Origin: Cryomorphaceae bacterium 1068
GTDB lineage: Bacteria; Bacteroidota; Bacteroidia; Flavobacteriales_D; Cryomorphaceae
Length of the DNA: 64,000 nt
Direction of reading: 5' to 3'
Assembly (NCBI GenBank): GCA_027214385.1
Contig: JAPVXR010000020.1
Span: 1 to 64,000, forward strand
The notes under the pieces are model-generated. The model ran no database searches, was not told the origin of the DNA, and saw only the letters and a program-made list of their open reading frames with translations. Positions within the stretch are counted from its first letter, which is position 1. Every line of letters starts with the position of its first letter. Below, piece by piece: positions 1-9,103 of the stretch. The position numbers and the translations under genes are program-made.

Positions 1-950
1 CCATTCAGGAAAGTAGCTACGAAAACTTGATTTTCACCTTCAGCTCCTTCTACTTGGAGCGTGAAGCTGTCATCGATTCCATCGCTCTTACAAACAGTGG
101 TCGGACCATCTACGGTCAGTTCTCCACCTACGGCGGTGCACTCACTATCAGAAGAGCTGAGGCTACCTGCTTCCAAGAGTAACGCGCTATCGAATAATGC
201 ATCTCCTCCGTCAGCAATCACCCATCTTATTGTATACGATTCGCCTGGAGTAACGGTGAACTCACCTTCTAGTGATATAGTGCGTCCGTTGTACTCATGG
301 TTCAGCCCGCCTTCGTTGTCCACATAGTAGGCACTATTATCCAGTCCTCCTTCAGGGCATCCTTCTTCACTCCATATATTATCTTCGATTGAGCCCGAGT
401 TTATGGTATTGGATGTAACCAATAAATCGGTCCCGGGAACCAAAGCAATATTTTGATTGTCATATTCTCCTCCGTCGACAAATACGGCCATCACATCAGA
501 GAATGGTGAGCACACATAAGCACTGTAATCTTCTGATGCGAACAAGTATGAAAAGCTGATATTGCTTCCTTCAGCTACAAAATCCGCTGAGAGCGAAACA
601 GCATCATTCGTTGATTGATCAGTCAATTGTTCCAGGTCGTCATCGCCTGCAACTCCGTTTACAGTAGTTGTCGCCATCGAGTTGTTTGGACCCGCAGCGT
701 CTACTACTACTCCTGTAGAGAGTATTACTCCTTCGCTCGCGCCGAAGTCGGCATTCATATAAGTACCGGAGGCACCTTCAGCACCAATTAAGGTTGCATT
801 GGAGTATGTCAAATTGCCGTTGTCGTTTAGAAAGAGTTCGATCAATTCGTTCGCATCCGATGATTCGGTTGCAGAAAGCTGAGCAAACCCTGTATTTAAT
901 AAAAGACAACCCGCTAGTATTCCGAAGAATTGGGTAAAAAATCGTTTCAT
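1..950 (-). CDS. Secreted choice-of-anchor L domain protein, 3' end outside window
   Basis: The reading frame is open from an ATG at 950 to the window edge, so about 316 residues are visible and the C-terminus is missing. It starts with a signal peptide (MKRFFTQFFGILAGCLLLNTG followed by FAQ). The mature part has the choice-of-anchor L pattern: an early LIG-A-G segment, then VILSTGVVVDAAGPNN, a GDDDLEQL segment, the FSYLFASEDYSAYVC core, a MAVFVDGG segment and IALVPGT. Family members are extracellular adhesion-like proteins usually anchored by T9SS or other C-terminal signals; the expected sorting domain would lie beyond position 1. It is the last gene of a minus-strand run, 19 bp after the stop of the small secreted protein upstream. 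Binding partner is unknown. Confidence 0.85.
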   Translation of the reverse strand, partial: MKRFFTQFFGILAGCLLLNTGFAQLSATESSDANELIELFLNDNGNLTYSNATLIGAEGASGTYMNADFGASEGVILSTGVVVDAAGPNNSMATTTVNGVAGDDDLEQLTDQSTNDAVSLSADFVAEGSNISFSYLFASEDYSAYVCSPFSDVMAVFVDGGEYDNQNIALVPGTDLLVTSNTINSGSIEDNIWSEEGCPEGGLDNSAYYVDNEGGLNHEYNGRTISLEGEFTVTPGESYTIRWVIADGGDALFDSALLLEAGSLSSSDSECTAVGGELTVDGPTTVCKSDGIDDSFTLQVEGAEGENQVFVATFLN

Positions 951-969
951 GTTTGGTTTTGATTAGGAT

Positions 970-1311
970 TTATTGTTCAAGAAGGTTGATGTCAGAGATG
1001 GTATTGTTCCAGTCAGAAACAGACCATTCGGGTTTTCTATTAATTTGCAAGAATACCGTTGCGGTTGTTCCGTCCGCATTGGGTCTGAACATGATTAAGT
1101 TGGTGTTTTTCTCAGAGAAGAATTCTACAGCCTCTTCGATTGAATTCAATTCCAAAGAGGAAATGTCGATTGAATAGACTTCTTTGAGATTTGTAGATGG
1201 AATTTGGAAAGTTCCGTCCTCTTGAATGGCCAGTGAATTTTCAGTTTGGCCGAAGAGGGCAAGACTTGAAAAAACCATGCAAGCGATGAACATGTTCTTT
1301 AGTGTTTTCAT
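970..1311 (-). CDS. Small secreted protein of unknown function
   Basis: A 113-residue protein. I place the start at the ATG at 1311 rather than the longer frame because this exposes a clean signal peptide (MKTLKNMFIACMVFSSLALFGQ). The mature part of about 90 residues has no motif I recognise; it ends with a WSVSDWNNTISDINLLEQ tail. It lies 19 bp upstream of the choice-of-anchor L gene on the same strand, so the two may be co-transcribed. A periplasmic or exported accessory protein is an inference only. Confidence 0.65.
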   Translation of the reverse strand: MKTLKNMFIACMVFSSLALFGQTENSLAIQEDGTFQIPSTNLKEVYSIDISSLELNSIEEAVEFFSEKNTNLIMFRPNADGTTATVFLQINRKPEWSVSDWNNTISDINLLEQ

Positions 1312-1495
1312 ATTAAGGTATTTAACATTAGGTTTTTGGCTACCCCGATTTTCGGAGAAGGTTTGTTGCACACACAATATTAACTACTAGCGCGGGTTTT
1401 TTTGTACGACAGTCAGCCAAAACATGAACAATGTCGTTTTCTTAACAAGCTGAGCTTTAAGATGTTTTTTTTTACGAAAGTGGGGTAGGGAAAAA

Positions 1496-2509
1496 TCAGC
1501 TGAATTTGTCTTTGGCCAAATTGAGCCAAGAGAGTGCGGAACCGCTCAATAGTTGCTCTTTCAGCTCGTCGTCATAAGACATGGAGTGGATGAGTTGGCC
1601 TGGCTGAAGTTCTCCCAAAGGAAAGGGATAGTCCGTCCCCAAGGCTATTCGGTTGGCTCCCATCAATTTCACAACGTAATCCAGCACGTTTGGATCATGA
1701 ACCAAAGAATCTATCCAAAACTTACCGAGATAGTCTCGAGGGTTAACATTATTGTCTACCGCGCATAGATCGGGACGAACATTAAACCCATGCTCTACAC
1801 GACCTACGGTAGCCGGAAAAGAACCTCCACCATGAGCAAAAGCTACTCTTAGTTTTGGTAATCTTTCAAAAACTCCACCAAATATCATTGAGCATATAGC
1901 CAGCGATGTTTCTGCGGGCATTCCTACCAACCAAGGTAGCCAATAGCGCTCCATCTTACTCTTGCCCATCATATCCCACGGGTGAATGAAGACACACATG
2001 TCTAAATCTTGACAAGCCTCAAAAACAGGGAAAATGTTTGGGTCATTGAGATTCCAGTCGTTTACATGGGAACCAATTTCAACACCCGTCAGGCCTATTT
2101 CCTTGCACCTTTGTAATTCCCGGATAGCCAGCTCAGGGTCTTGCATGGGAAGTGTTCCCAAGCCAACGAACCTCTTCGGATAGCGATCGACAATTTCAGC
2201 AATATGATCATTGAGGAAACGAGAAACCTGAAGGCAGTCTTCAGGTTTGGCCCAATAGCTGAACATGACGGGGACCGTACTCAGAACTTGAACATCAACG
2301 TGCTGTTCATTGCACTCTTTCATGCGGGCTTCGGCATCCCAGCAATTGTCTTCTACCTCGCGAAAGAATTTGTTATCCATCATCATCCTTGCGCGGCAAG
2401 GCACATGATGATCTAAGTGTATAAAGCCACCGTATCCAAAGCGCTCCCGAAAGGAGGGAATATTCTCAGGGAGAATATGCGTGTGGATATCAATGGTGAA
2501 TATTTCCAT
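1496..2509 (-). CDS. Aminocarboxymuconate-semialdehyde decarboxylase (ACMSD)-like amidohydrolase
   Basis: A 337-residue amidohydrolase-fold protein that closely resembles animal ACMSD (EC 4.1.1.45, also about 336 residues). ACMSD removes CO2 from 2-amino-3-carboxymuconate-6-semialdehyde in tryptophan/kynurenine breakdown. Visible metal and catalytic residues are His9 and His11 (DIHTHIL), His176 (IHPWDM), His226 (FAHGGG) and Asp293 (GTDYPFPLGE). The stretches LSTVPVMFSYWAKPED and YWLPWLVGMPAETS match the ACMSD-specific core. The start overlaps the end of hemB by 20 bp, so translation is probably coupled. No other kynurenine-pathway gene is in the window. Subfamily is confident; that the substrate is the kynurenine intermediate is inferred. 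Confidence 0.88.
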   Translation of the reverse strand: MEIFTIDIHTHILPENIPSFRERFGYGGFIHLDHHVPCRARMMMDNKFFREVEDNCWDAEARMKECNEQHVDVQVLSTVPVMFSYWAKPEDCLQVSRFLNDHIAEIVDRYPKRFVGLGTLPMQDPELAIRELQRCKEIGLTGVEIGSHVNDWNLNDPNIFPVFEACQDLDMCVFIHPWDMMGKSKMERYWLPWLVGMPAETSLAICSMIFGGVFERLPKLRVAFAHGGGSFPATVGRVEHGFNVRPDLCAVDNNVNPRDYLGKFWIDSLVHDPNVLDYVVKLMGANRIALGTDYPFPLGELQPGQLIHSMSYDDELKEQLLSGSALSWLNLAKDKFS

Positions 2510-3476
2510 TCAGGAATCGGGTTGCGTAGTCTTTCGCAAAGTAAGTTAAAATTATATCTGCTCCGGAGCGCGCTATGCTAAGAAGCATCTCGTCAGCAGC
2601 TTTTGCCTCGTCAAGCCAGCCTTTTTCTGCTGCTGCTTTGATCATGGCATACTCTCCGCTAACATTGTAAGCGGATATGGGCAATGAGCTGAATTCCTTT
2701 AACTTGGCTATAATATCCAGGTAACACAGTGCGGGCTTAACCATTAAGAAGTCGGCACCTTCTTCCTCATCCAGCAAAGCTTCTCGTAATGCCTCCAAGG
2801 AATTGGCAGGATCCATTTGGTAGGTTTTTTTGTCCCCGAATTTTGGTGTTGAATCCAGTGCATCTCGGAAAGGACCGTAATACGCACTGGCATACTTAGC
2901 AGTATACGACATGATAGACACATCAGTGTAGCCGTTTTCGTCCAGTGCTGTTCTGATTTCTCCAACTCGGCCATCCATCATATCGGATGGACCTATGATA
3001 TCAATCCCCGCTTGCGCTTGAGCTACGGACATTTTTGATAAAATGGGCAGTGTTTCGTCATTCAAAATCTTACCATTTTTCACCAAGCCGTCGTGTCCGT
3101 CAGAGCTGTATGGGTCCATGGCCACGTCGCTCATCAAAACTGATTCGGGAAATCGATCTTTAATGCCTTTGATTCGGTGCAGGTAAAAGTTTTCTTCTGC
3201 CCATGAATAAGATGCAGTATCATTTTTGAGTTCTTCCTCTACAGCGGGAAAGAGAACAAAGGCATTGATGCCGAGTTTTAACGATTCCTCTATTTCTCGT
3301 AGAAGTTCTTTTTCGCCTAGTTGTGCCTGTCCGGGCAATGAAGAAATTGGATTGTACGCCGATTTATCTGCCGTGATGAATAGCGGGTAGATCAATCGAT
3401 CGGGAGTCAATCGAGTTTCACGCACCAAGCTTCGAATCGCCGGTGACTTGCGGTTTCTTCTGGGTCTGTTAACCAT
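2490..3476 (-). CDS. hemB: Delta-aminolevulinic acid dehydratase (porphobilinogen synthase)
   Basis: A 328-residue, full-length HemB that condenses two 5-aminolevulinate molecules into porphobilinogen for haem synthesis in the cytoplasm. The two active-site lysines are present at Lys194 (SYTAKYASAYYGPFRDA) and Lys247 (DFLMVKPALCYLD). The metal loop reads DVAMDPYSSDGHDG (residues 117-130), lacking the three cysteines of zinc-dependent enzymes, so this is the cysteine-free, magnesium-type variant. It sits third in a tight minus-strand operon: 8 bp overlap with the upstream lipoprotein gene and 20 bp overlap with the downstream ACMSD-like gene. Confidence 0.96.
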   Translation of the reverse strand: MVNRPRRNRKSPAIRSLVRETRLTPDRLIYPLFITADKSAYNPISSLPGQAQLGEKELLREIEESLKLGINAFVLFPAVEEELKNDTASYSWAEENFYLHRIKGIKDRFPESVLMSDVAMDPYSSDGHDGLVKNGKILNDETLPILSKMSVAQAQAGIDIIGPSDMMDGRVGEIRTALDENGYTDVSIMSYTAKYASAYYGPFRDALDSTPKFGDKKTYQMDPANSLEALREALLDEEEGADFLMVKPALCYLDIIAKLKEFSSLPISAYNVSGEYAMIKAAAEKGWLDEAKAADEMLLSIARSGADIILTYFAKDYATRFLNGNIHH

Positions 3477-3951
3477 TTTGATCGTACATGTCTATTGTAA
3501 TGAGCAGCCCTCTAATCTGAGCAGCTACTTCATCGAGTCTTTCTTTAAGTGCTATTTGGAGCTCCAAAATCTCTTTGTCGCTCATTCCTGCAGCTATTTC
3601 TTCTTTCATAGGATCGTGGCTGTGGTGGTGATCTCCGTCGTGTTTGTGTTCGTAACCAGGTACCGAAACTACCGACTCTTCCCAAGAGGCCAAAGCACGA
3701 AAACTCTTGTCAATGCTCCGAATCATTGCATCGTAAGCAGATTTTTTATCCTTGTTAGAAATACCTTCCTCTAATTCTGCTGTCACACGGGTCTTTACCT
3801 GCATCAATGCAGAGTAGATGGAATCGTGCCTCGTCATGATTTCCTCATGTATTGCTGCCGCCTCTTTGATGGTTCGGTTTTGGCCCCGACCTGAATCTCC
3901 GCAACTTGCCATCACGGCCAATCCCAAACTTAAAATGATAATCCAACGCAT
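3469..3951 (-). CDS. Histidine-rich lipoprotein of unknown function
   Basis: A 160-residue protein with a lipoprotein signal (MRWIIILSLGLAVMASCG; lipobox cysteine at residue 17). The rest is mostly helical with heptad-like spacing and contains a histidine cluster (YEHKHDGDHHHSHDP) suggestive of metal binding. I chose the ATG at 3951 because it gives the lipobox and lies one base after the yidD stop codon; the longer frame simply runs back through yidD. It overlaps hemB by 8 bp. Function is unknown; proximity to haem synthesis and YidD says little by itself. Confidence 0.75.
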   Translation of the reverse strand: MRWIIILSLGLAVMASCGDSGRGQNRTIKEAAAIHEEIMTRHDSIYSALMQVKTRVTAELEEGISNKDKKSAYDAMIRSIDKSFRALASWEESVVSVPGYEHKHDGDHHHSHDPMKEEIAAGMSDKEILELQIALKERLDEVAAQIRGLLITIDMYDQNG

Positions 3952-3952
3952 A

Positions 3953-4201
3953 TTAACTTTTCGTTTTTTCTGTTTTCTCCTTTCGGGGAACCGGGTCATA
4001 CCCGTGTGATCCCCAGGGGTGACATTTTGAAATACGCCTAATTCCCATCCAAGTTCCCTTAAACGCTCCCCATTCATTAATGGCCTCTATAGTATAGCTG
4101 GAGCAAGTGGGAGTGAACCTACAGTTGGCACCAAACCAAGGCGAAATGGCAACTTGATAGAATCGGACGAATCCAATAAATATTATGTTGAGCACTTTCA
4201 T
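3953..4201 (-). CDS. yidD: Membrane protein insertion efficiency factor YidD
   Basis: An 82-residue member of the YidD family, which helps insertion of membrane proteins together with YidC. The signature is clear: an N-terminal hydrophobic segment followed by FYQVAISPWFGANCRFTPTC, then SSYTIEAI and a histidine-containing KCHPWGSHGYDPVP tail. The three conserved cysteines are present. It is the first gene of the yidD - lipoprotein - hemB - ACMSD run; the next start codon lies one base after its stop. Confidence 0.93.
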   Translation of the reverse strand: MKVLNIIFIGFVRFYQVAISPWFGANCRFTPTCSSYTIEAINEWGAFKGTWMGIRRISKCHPWGSHGYDPVPRKEKTEKTKS

Positions 4202-4470
4202 GCGGCTGCAAAAATACGTATTCCCTTAAGCTTAAAGGTGTGATCTACGTCATTTTTAGCGAGATTTGATGGCGTAGGAGATCTGAATCTTAGCGAAGTG
4301 ATTAAAAAAGTCCAATCAGCACACCTTAACGAATATTTTCAGATATTCATCGCTGGTGCCATATCACCTTTTTCTGTAAAAAAATAGTGATAAGACTAAT
4401 CCCAATATGAAATACATTTTGAGAAGGACTTTCGAAAGTATCGCTTACTAACTTTTCTCTTGCTGCAGAG

Positions 4471-6984
4471 TTAAGCAGCGTTTCTAAGAACTTCTTCCCA
4501 AGTCAGGTTTCCGCTGTAGCGATGTGATACTTTTCCCTCATCATCCATGGCCATCAGGTATATCCATCCATTGTCGCATAAGTCTCTGACGGCTTTGTGT
4601 TTCTCCAAGATGGAATTCATGGCTTCAATCGGTGCTTCTATGATCACGTTCAAGCGGAGTGGGTCGTGCTGAAATTGCTCCCCATCGTGTATTGACTGCA
4701 ATGGCAGTCCTACTCTTAAGTCACCTGAATATCCTTCAAGTACGCCAACTCCGGCGGTTACATTATGAAGGGTCTTATTTCCCGACCCGAAGTTTTTGTT
4801 GTCTACAGTCGAACCGTAGTACTGCAAGTTGATCCAGCTCGTTACTACCATCGGTGCCGTCATGATCAGTTCCAGGACTGAAAACTCCGTATCCTTCCTC
4901 CATTCATACGAGTGCAAGAAGGACTTTCCTTCGAGATCGATTCCTTTGGTTCTTCCGCGTGGCGCTACCACAAAAGCAGAGCATCCCGCTAGTCCCCATT
5001 CGGGACGCAATTGTGCCCAGTCTTTACTTCTTGCCATCATTGCCTTGTCGCTTTGAGAAGCGTTACCTGACGTTAATCGCAGAGAACGTTCCGTTCTGGT
5101 TGCTTTACCAGCTATGGCTAGAGACTTCTTTAGGTCGATTAAGTCTTCAGCTTTATCAGCGGGTACATCTGTCTCATTCAAAATACTCACTTCATCAGTA
5201 GTCGTATCGTGAAGACAGGCGAGGAATACCGTATTCGATGGGATGGAAATATTTGCCTCGAGCAATGCCGTTCTCACTTTAGGATTATTCAAAACCGCGG
5301 CCGCTACTCTGGCATTGGCTTCACCCGTATGACCTCCGCAAGCGCCGCAGTCGTATCCTGTAGCATGCGGATTATTGACCATCGTAGACCCATGGCCGGT
5401 AATCATTACGAATTTCGCAAAATCACTATCCAGCGACATGGCCTTCAAAGCATTTTGACCCATTTCAATTTGTTGATCCAATGAGATTCCTACGGTCGGA
5501 TCATCTTTATCCGTAGCCAGGCTGATTCCTTTCTTTTCAGAAAAATCATCTTTCGTTCCTACCGTATTAGGATTGGGGACAGGTCTGGTCCAGCCAAAAG
5601 CATCTGTAAAGATCTTTGGTAGATAGCTCAACCCCATTGGACTTACGAAGCTGAAACAAGTCACTGCTCCTGATTTGAAAGACTTCCAGACTTGTTGAAC
5701 TTGTCTATGCAGAATTCGATTATTTAGGGCCGATTTGTTTTGATCCTCATCGGGCAACTGCTCCATTATTTTTGGTCCCGTAGTCAATAGAACAGGACAT
5801 TGCGCTTCGCCATGATCATGACCTACGGGTACATACTCGATAGGGAAAGCAAAGAACCCGGCAAATCCGAGCGTTTCAATTTGGCTATCAGCCAACTCAA
5901 GATTTCTACGGTATACTTCTGATCGCACATCAATGCAAAAGATGGCTTGCGCTTTGGCTTGTTTAGTCTTCTTTTCCTCACTCTTCTGCTCTCCCTTAAA
6001 CTTACTTACAAGATGACGTTGGGCAGATGCATCAAATGCTTCCTGCAGAATCAGGTTGTTGATCAGGTTTTGGTTGAGGTCTTTTTCGACATTAACATGC
6101 GCCAATATAGAGCGCGCACTATTCCATTTGGTTTCTAATTCCTGTGAGTGAAGACTTTCAAGTAAACAGATTTCCCAACACAAGAGAACGGCCAAAAATT
6201 CCATCAGTTTTCCATCCTTACCACCATTTAACTCGCTATCCCAATCCAGTCGAGCAGCATATGCCGACCAACCTCCCATACGGAGAAGTAAGCGATGGAG
6301 GTAGAGAGAAGTTCCATCATCTGAAATCTTCAGTTGATTTAAAGCATATTCAGTTGCTTCAACGGGGTGATCAGGCAGGGCTTTTATCAATTTTCTAAAT
6401 CCCTTTAATCCGCTTAATTCAGGGGTGCGGTCAATAAGGGCTTCGGCCTTCCACGACGCAAACAATCCCGCCTTCTGATCAGCAGTAGACCAAACAGCTT
6501 GGCCATTGTCAAAGTATGAAGCTGCCCAGGTAGATATTCTGCCAACGATAAAGCGATTCCAGTCTTTATTGGTCACTTGAGTGGCAATATCAGCAACGGT
6601 CGCGAACGTTGATGTTTCTTCGCAGTTATGTGAATCCTTTTCTAATCCTTCAATGAATTTCCATGCATCCGTATAGATTCTTCGGCTATTTAATGCAGTT
6701 GTCAGATCATCCATCTGAATCCGGCCCTCTTTAATCTTTTGTAAGTAAAAAGAAGTAGGTAAAGTCATCTGAATACCTCCTGCCGCTGCTAGTTCTTGGG
6801 CTACTGAACTGAACTTTTTATCAGTAAATCCGAGATATGGATTTACGGCAACAAAGTTTTCCAAAGGCCACACTGGTGCAATTTTTTTACAAGCTGTTCT
6901 CAAAGTGTTTACCAGCCGCTTTTGATCAGCATTCAGCTTTTTGAAGATGTCCACTTGACTGTTAGCTATGTTTAAGTCTTTCAT
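4471..6984 (-). CDS. dabA: Inorganic carbon transporter subunit DabA (DUF2309)
   Basis: An 837-residue DabA, the beta-carbonic-anhydrase-like cytoplasmic subunit of the DAB system that accumulates bicarbonate by energy-coupled CO2 hydration. The zinc/active-site residues known for the family are visible: Cys350 and Asp352 (AIFCIDVRSE), His531 (MITGHGST) and Cys546 (YDCGACGGH). Length is typical. It starts 26 bp after the dabB stop, in the order small gene - dabB - dabA, as in other DAB loci. In heterotrophic Bacteroidota the pathway probably supplies bicarbonate to carboxylases at low CO2. The LysR gene on the opposite strand is the likely regulator. Confidence 0.95.
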   Translation of the reverse strand: MKDLNIANSQVDIFKKLNADQKRLVNTLRTACKKIAPVWPLENFVAVNPYLGFTDKKFSSVAQELAAAGGIQMTLPTSFYLQKIKEGRIQMDDLTTALNSRRIYTDAWKFIEGLEKDSHNCEETSTFATVADIATQVTNKDWNRFIVGRISTWAASYFDNGQAVWSTADQKAGLFASWKAEALIDRTPELSGLKGFRKLIKALPDHPVEATEYALNQLKISDDGTSLYLHRLLLRMGGWSAYAARLDWDSELNGGKDGKLMEFLAVLLCWEICLLESLHSQELETKWNSARSILAHVNVEKDLNQNLINNLILQEAFDASAQRHLVSKFKGEQKSEEKKTKQAKAQAIFCIDVRSEVYRRNLELADSQIETLGFAGFFAFPIEYVPVGHDHGEAQCPVLLTTGPKIMEQLPDEDQNKSALNNRILHRQVQQVWKSFKSGAVTCFSFVSPMGLSYLPKIFTDAFGWTRPVPNPNTVGTKDDFSEKKGISLATDKDDPTVGISLDQQIEMGQNALKAMSLDSDFAKFVMITGHGSTMVNNPHATGYDCGACGGHTGEANARVAAAVLNNPKVRTALLEANISIPSNTVFLACLHDTTTDEVSILNETDVPADKAEDLIDLKKSLAIAGKATRTERSLRLTSGNASQSDKAMMARSKDWAQLRPEWGLAGCSAFVVAPRGRTKGIDLEGKSFLHSYEWRKDTEFSVLELIMTAPMVVTSWINLQYYGSTVDNKNFGSGNKTLHNVTAGVGVLEGYSGDLRVGLPLQSIHDGEQFQHDPLRLNVIIEAPIEAMNSILEKHKAVRDLCDNGWIYLMAMDDEGKVSHRYSGNLTWEEVLRNAA

Positions 6985-7010
6985 GATGTTCGGATTGAGA
7001 ATGAGGGAGG

Positions 7011-8675
7011 TTAGACGGTCTCAACTAGAGGTTTTTTGATTTCTACCTGTTGGTGATTGATTTGCTCAAGGCTCTCTATCACTTGAGGTTTGCGCTCTGT
7101 TCCATGAGAGTATAGCGAACGCACCGTTCGGTCAAAAACGGTATTTACATATAAACCATTTCTCAAATGGATCGCCCAAGCTCTAGTGAATGGTGATGTC
7201 GAAATGAGGGGGGCAATGATTTGGATAAATACTGTGCCTGTGAAAATCAGTAGGATACCACCCATTAGAATGGTTTCCGGTGTTCCTGGAATGGCCAATA
7301 CGGGCAGCTCATTTGCCAATATGAAGTGCATTCCCGATTCCAAGGTAAAGAATGCAGTCGTGACAACGAGAGAAAGAAAAGATGCCCTCAAAATCAACTT
7401 CATGCTTCCATTCGAATCCAATGCGGAAGTAAAGAGTCTGGAAAGCCCCAATGCTATTATTCCGCCGATTATTAGAAGCGAACGTTCTTTTATCGGGTCA
7501 ATTCCCCAAAGGATAGCGAATCCAGTGTAAACACCAAGACCTAGTAGTATTCCAAGTGCAATTCTAACAGGGCTACCAATCCTTTTAGCCGATTTTACTT
7601 TGGCTGATCGAATGGTGTCAATCACACTACCCGATGATAGGAATGAATGAGCTTTATAGAAGGAGTGGGCTACCAAGTGCAGCATAGCTGCTGCATAAGC
7701 CCCGAGTCCGCAAGTCATTAAGCTGAAACCCATGTGAGCGATGCTTGAATAAGCCAAGGCCGTCTTGACTGAGGTTTGAGTAAGGAAGACGACTGACGCA
7801 AACAGTGCAGTAAACCCTCCAATGCCGATTAGTACCATTGACGCATAAGTACTCGCGTCCATGACGTAGGCCATTCTGATGATAAGAAATGGTCCTGCGT
7901 TGAGTAATCCTGCATGCAGCAACGCCGACACCGGAGTCGGTGTTTCCATCACCTCTATTAACCAACCATGCGTAGGAAATTGTGCGGACTTTAGCAATGC
8001 GGCTCCTGCGAGCAGACCTGCAACAGTTTCAATTCCTTCGGGAGTTTGACCTGAGGCAATGGCTGTTTGTAGTGAATCAAAAATGCTTTCCAGATTGCCT
8101 GTACCATAGAGAGTGTAGAGCAAAACGGTCGCTGCTAGGAGACAAGCATCACCCAACCGCGCAAGGATAAACTTTTTACGCGCGGAGATGATCGCGCCCG
8201 GTCGCTCTTTGTAAAAAACCAAAAGGCGATGCAGAGACATGCTGGTGAGAACCCATGATAGAAAAAGAATGGCGAGATTCCCAGAAAGAACCAGAAGTTG
8301 AACGGATGCCATAGTGGCCGCAAGCCGGCCGATAAATGCACCTTGTCTTTCGTCGCCATCTAAGTAGTTCAGGCTAAAGCGCACCACGATAAAACCAATG
8401 AGTGCAATCATGCCAAACATTAGGGTGCTCACCGAATCAAAACGCAAGCTGAGGCCAAGGCCTTCTATGTCAATAAACGAAGTTTCAAGCATTCCATACT
8501 CGAACACAAAAAAACCGCTGATTGCGGCTATTACAATGCTGATCCAAGTGGAGACTACTGCCATCTTTTTCACAGTAGACGGACGTAAACCTCGCTCAAA
8601 CCACGAAACCAAAGCAGTAAGAGCAAATATTACAGGTGATGCTACTGCAATCAGAGATATTAAGGATTGATTCAT
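7011..8675 (-). CDS. dabB: Inorganic carbon transporter subunit DabB (NuoL/ND5-like proton-conducting membrane protein)
   Basis: A 554-residue polytopic membrane protein of the NuoL/MrpA family with roughly fourteen hydrophobic segments. It is shorter than respiratory NuoL and carries the family core, for example the FPTHGWLIEVMETPTPVSALLHAG region and the following lysine-containing TSVKTALAYSSIAHMG helix implicated in proton conduction. Adjacent to dabA it is best read as DabB, which couples cation flux to vectorial CO2 hydration. It lies 26 bp upstream of dabA and 29 bp downstream of the small third gene, all on one strand. Confidence 0.93.
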   Translation of the reverse strand: MNQSLISLIAVASPVIFALTALVSWFERGLRPSTVKKMAVVSTWISIVIAAISGFFVFEYGMLETSFIDIEGLGLSLRFDSVSTLMFGMIALIGFIVVRFSLNYLDGDERQGAFIGRLAATMASVQLLVLSGNLAILFLSWVLTSMSLHRLLVFYKERPGAIISARKKFILARLGDACLLAATVLLYTLYGTGNLESIFDSLQTAIASGQTPEGIETVAGLLAGAALLKSAQFPTHGWLIEVMETPTPVSALLHAGLLNAGPFLIIRMAYVMDASTYASMVLIGIGGFTALFASVVFLTQTSVKTALAYSSIAHMGFSLMTCGLGAYAAAMLHLVAHSFYKAHSFLSSGSVIDTIRSAKVKSAKRIGSPVRIALGILLGLGVYTGFAILWGIDPIKERSLLIIGGIIALGLSRLFTSALDSNGSMKLILRASFLSLVVTTAFFTLESGMHFILANELPVLAIPGTPETILMGGILLIFTGTVFIQIIAPLISTSPFTRAWAIHLRNGLYVNTVFDRTVRSLYSHGTERKPQVIESLEQINHQQVEIKKPLVETV

Positions 8676-8704
8676 TGCTTAAATGTTTTGGTTGAGTTTT
8701 CCGT

Positions 8705-9016
8705 CTAGAGAAATTCTATTGTTACGCTAGATTTTAAGCGTAAAGTCTTGCCTTTTTCTTCCGCCAATTGAATAAGTTCTTTGATGGCAGTTTTACTCTG
8801 CTTCAATTCTTCCGTGCGCTTTACTGATTTTTCATGTACTTGACCAAATCTGATCTCAGTACTGAAAGTCTTCAACTCATGGAAGTTGATTTTCTTATCA
8901 ATTAAATAATTAAGAATTTCCAAGGCTTCTTCGGGTGTGAAGTCTCCTTTAATCAGATCGTAATCTGCTTTTTCAACTAATTTGTTTCCTTGTAATTCGG
9001 GTGATGAATTTGTCAT
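8705..9016 (-). CDS. Small conserved third gene of the dab operon
   Basis: A 103-residue soluble protein. The ATG at 9016 is preferred; the longer frame has a hydrophobic, AT-rich leader that runs through the promoter region of the divergent gene. The sequence is charged and probably helical (ADYDLIKGDFTPEEALEIL, then a K/E-rich centre, ending TLRLKSSVTIEFL). I recognise no catalytic motif. As the first gene of the dab transcript, immediately downstream of the divergent promoter region, it may be an assembly or regulatory partner of DabA/DabB. That role is inference. Confidence 0.75.
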   Translation of the reverse strand: MTNSSPELQGNKLVEKADYDLIKGDFTPEEALEILNYLIDKKINFHELKTFSTEIRFGQVHEKSVKRTEELKQSKTAIKELIQLAEEKGKTLRLKSSVTIEFL

Positions 9017-9103
9017 GATTTTTTTTGTTTGTGGGGCAAAGGTTAGAAAGTTGATCCATATATTTGCATTTATATTTATTATGATGTGTATAAACGATAG
9101 TTT
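9017..9103. promoter_or_regulatory. Divergent promoter region between the dab operon and its LysR regulator
   Basis: This 87-bp AT-rich interval separates the divergently transcribed dab operon and LysR gene, the usual place for a LysR operator. On the minus strand TAACCTTTG (9037-9045) is one base longer than the Bacteroidota -7 consensus TAnnTTTG and would give a leader of about 20 nt. I see no clean T-N11-A dyad, so the exact operator is not defined. Confidence 0.5.

Noticed and set aside
4202-4470. Possible tRNA or small gene between yidD and dabA
   Set aside because: No cloverleaf or T-loop could be found and frames are short; I see nothing supportable here.
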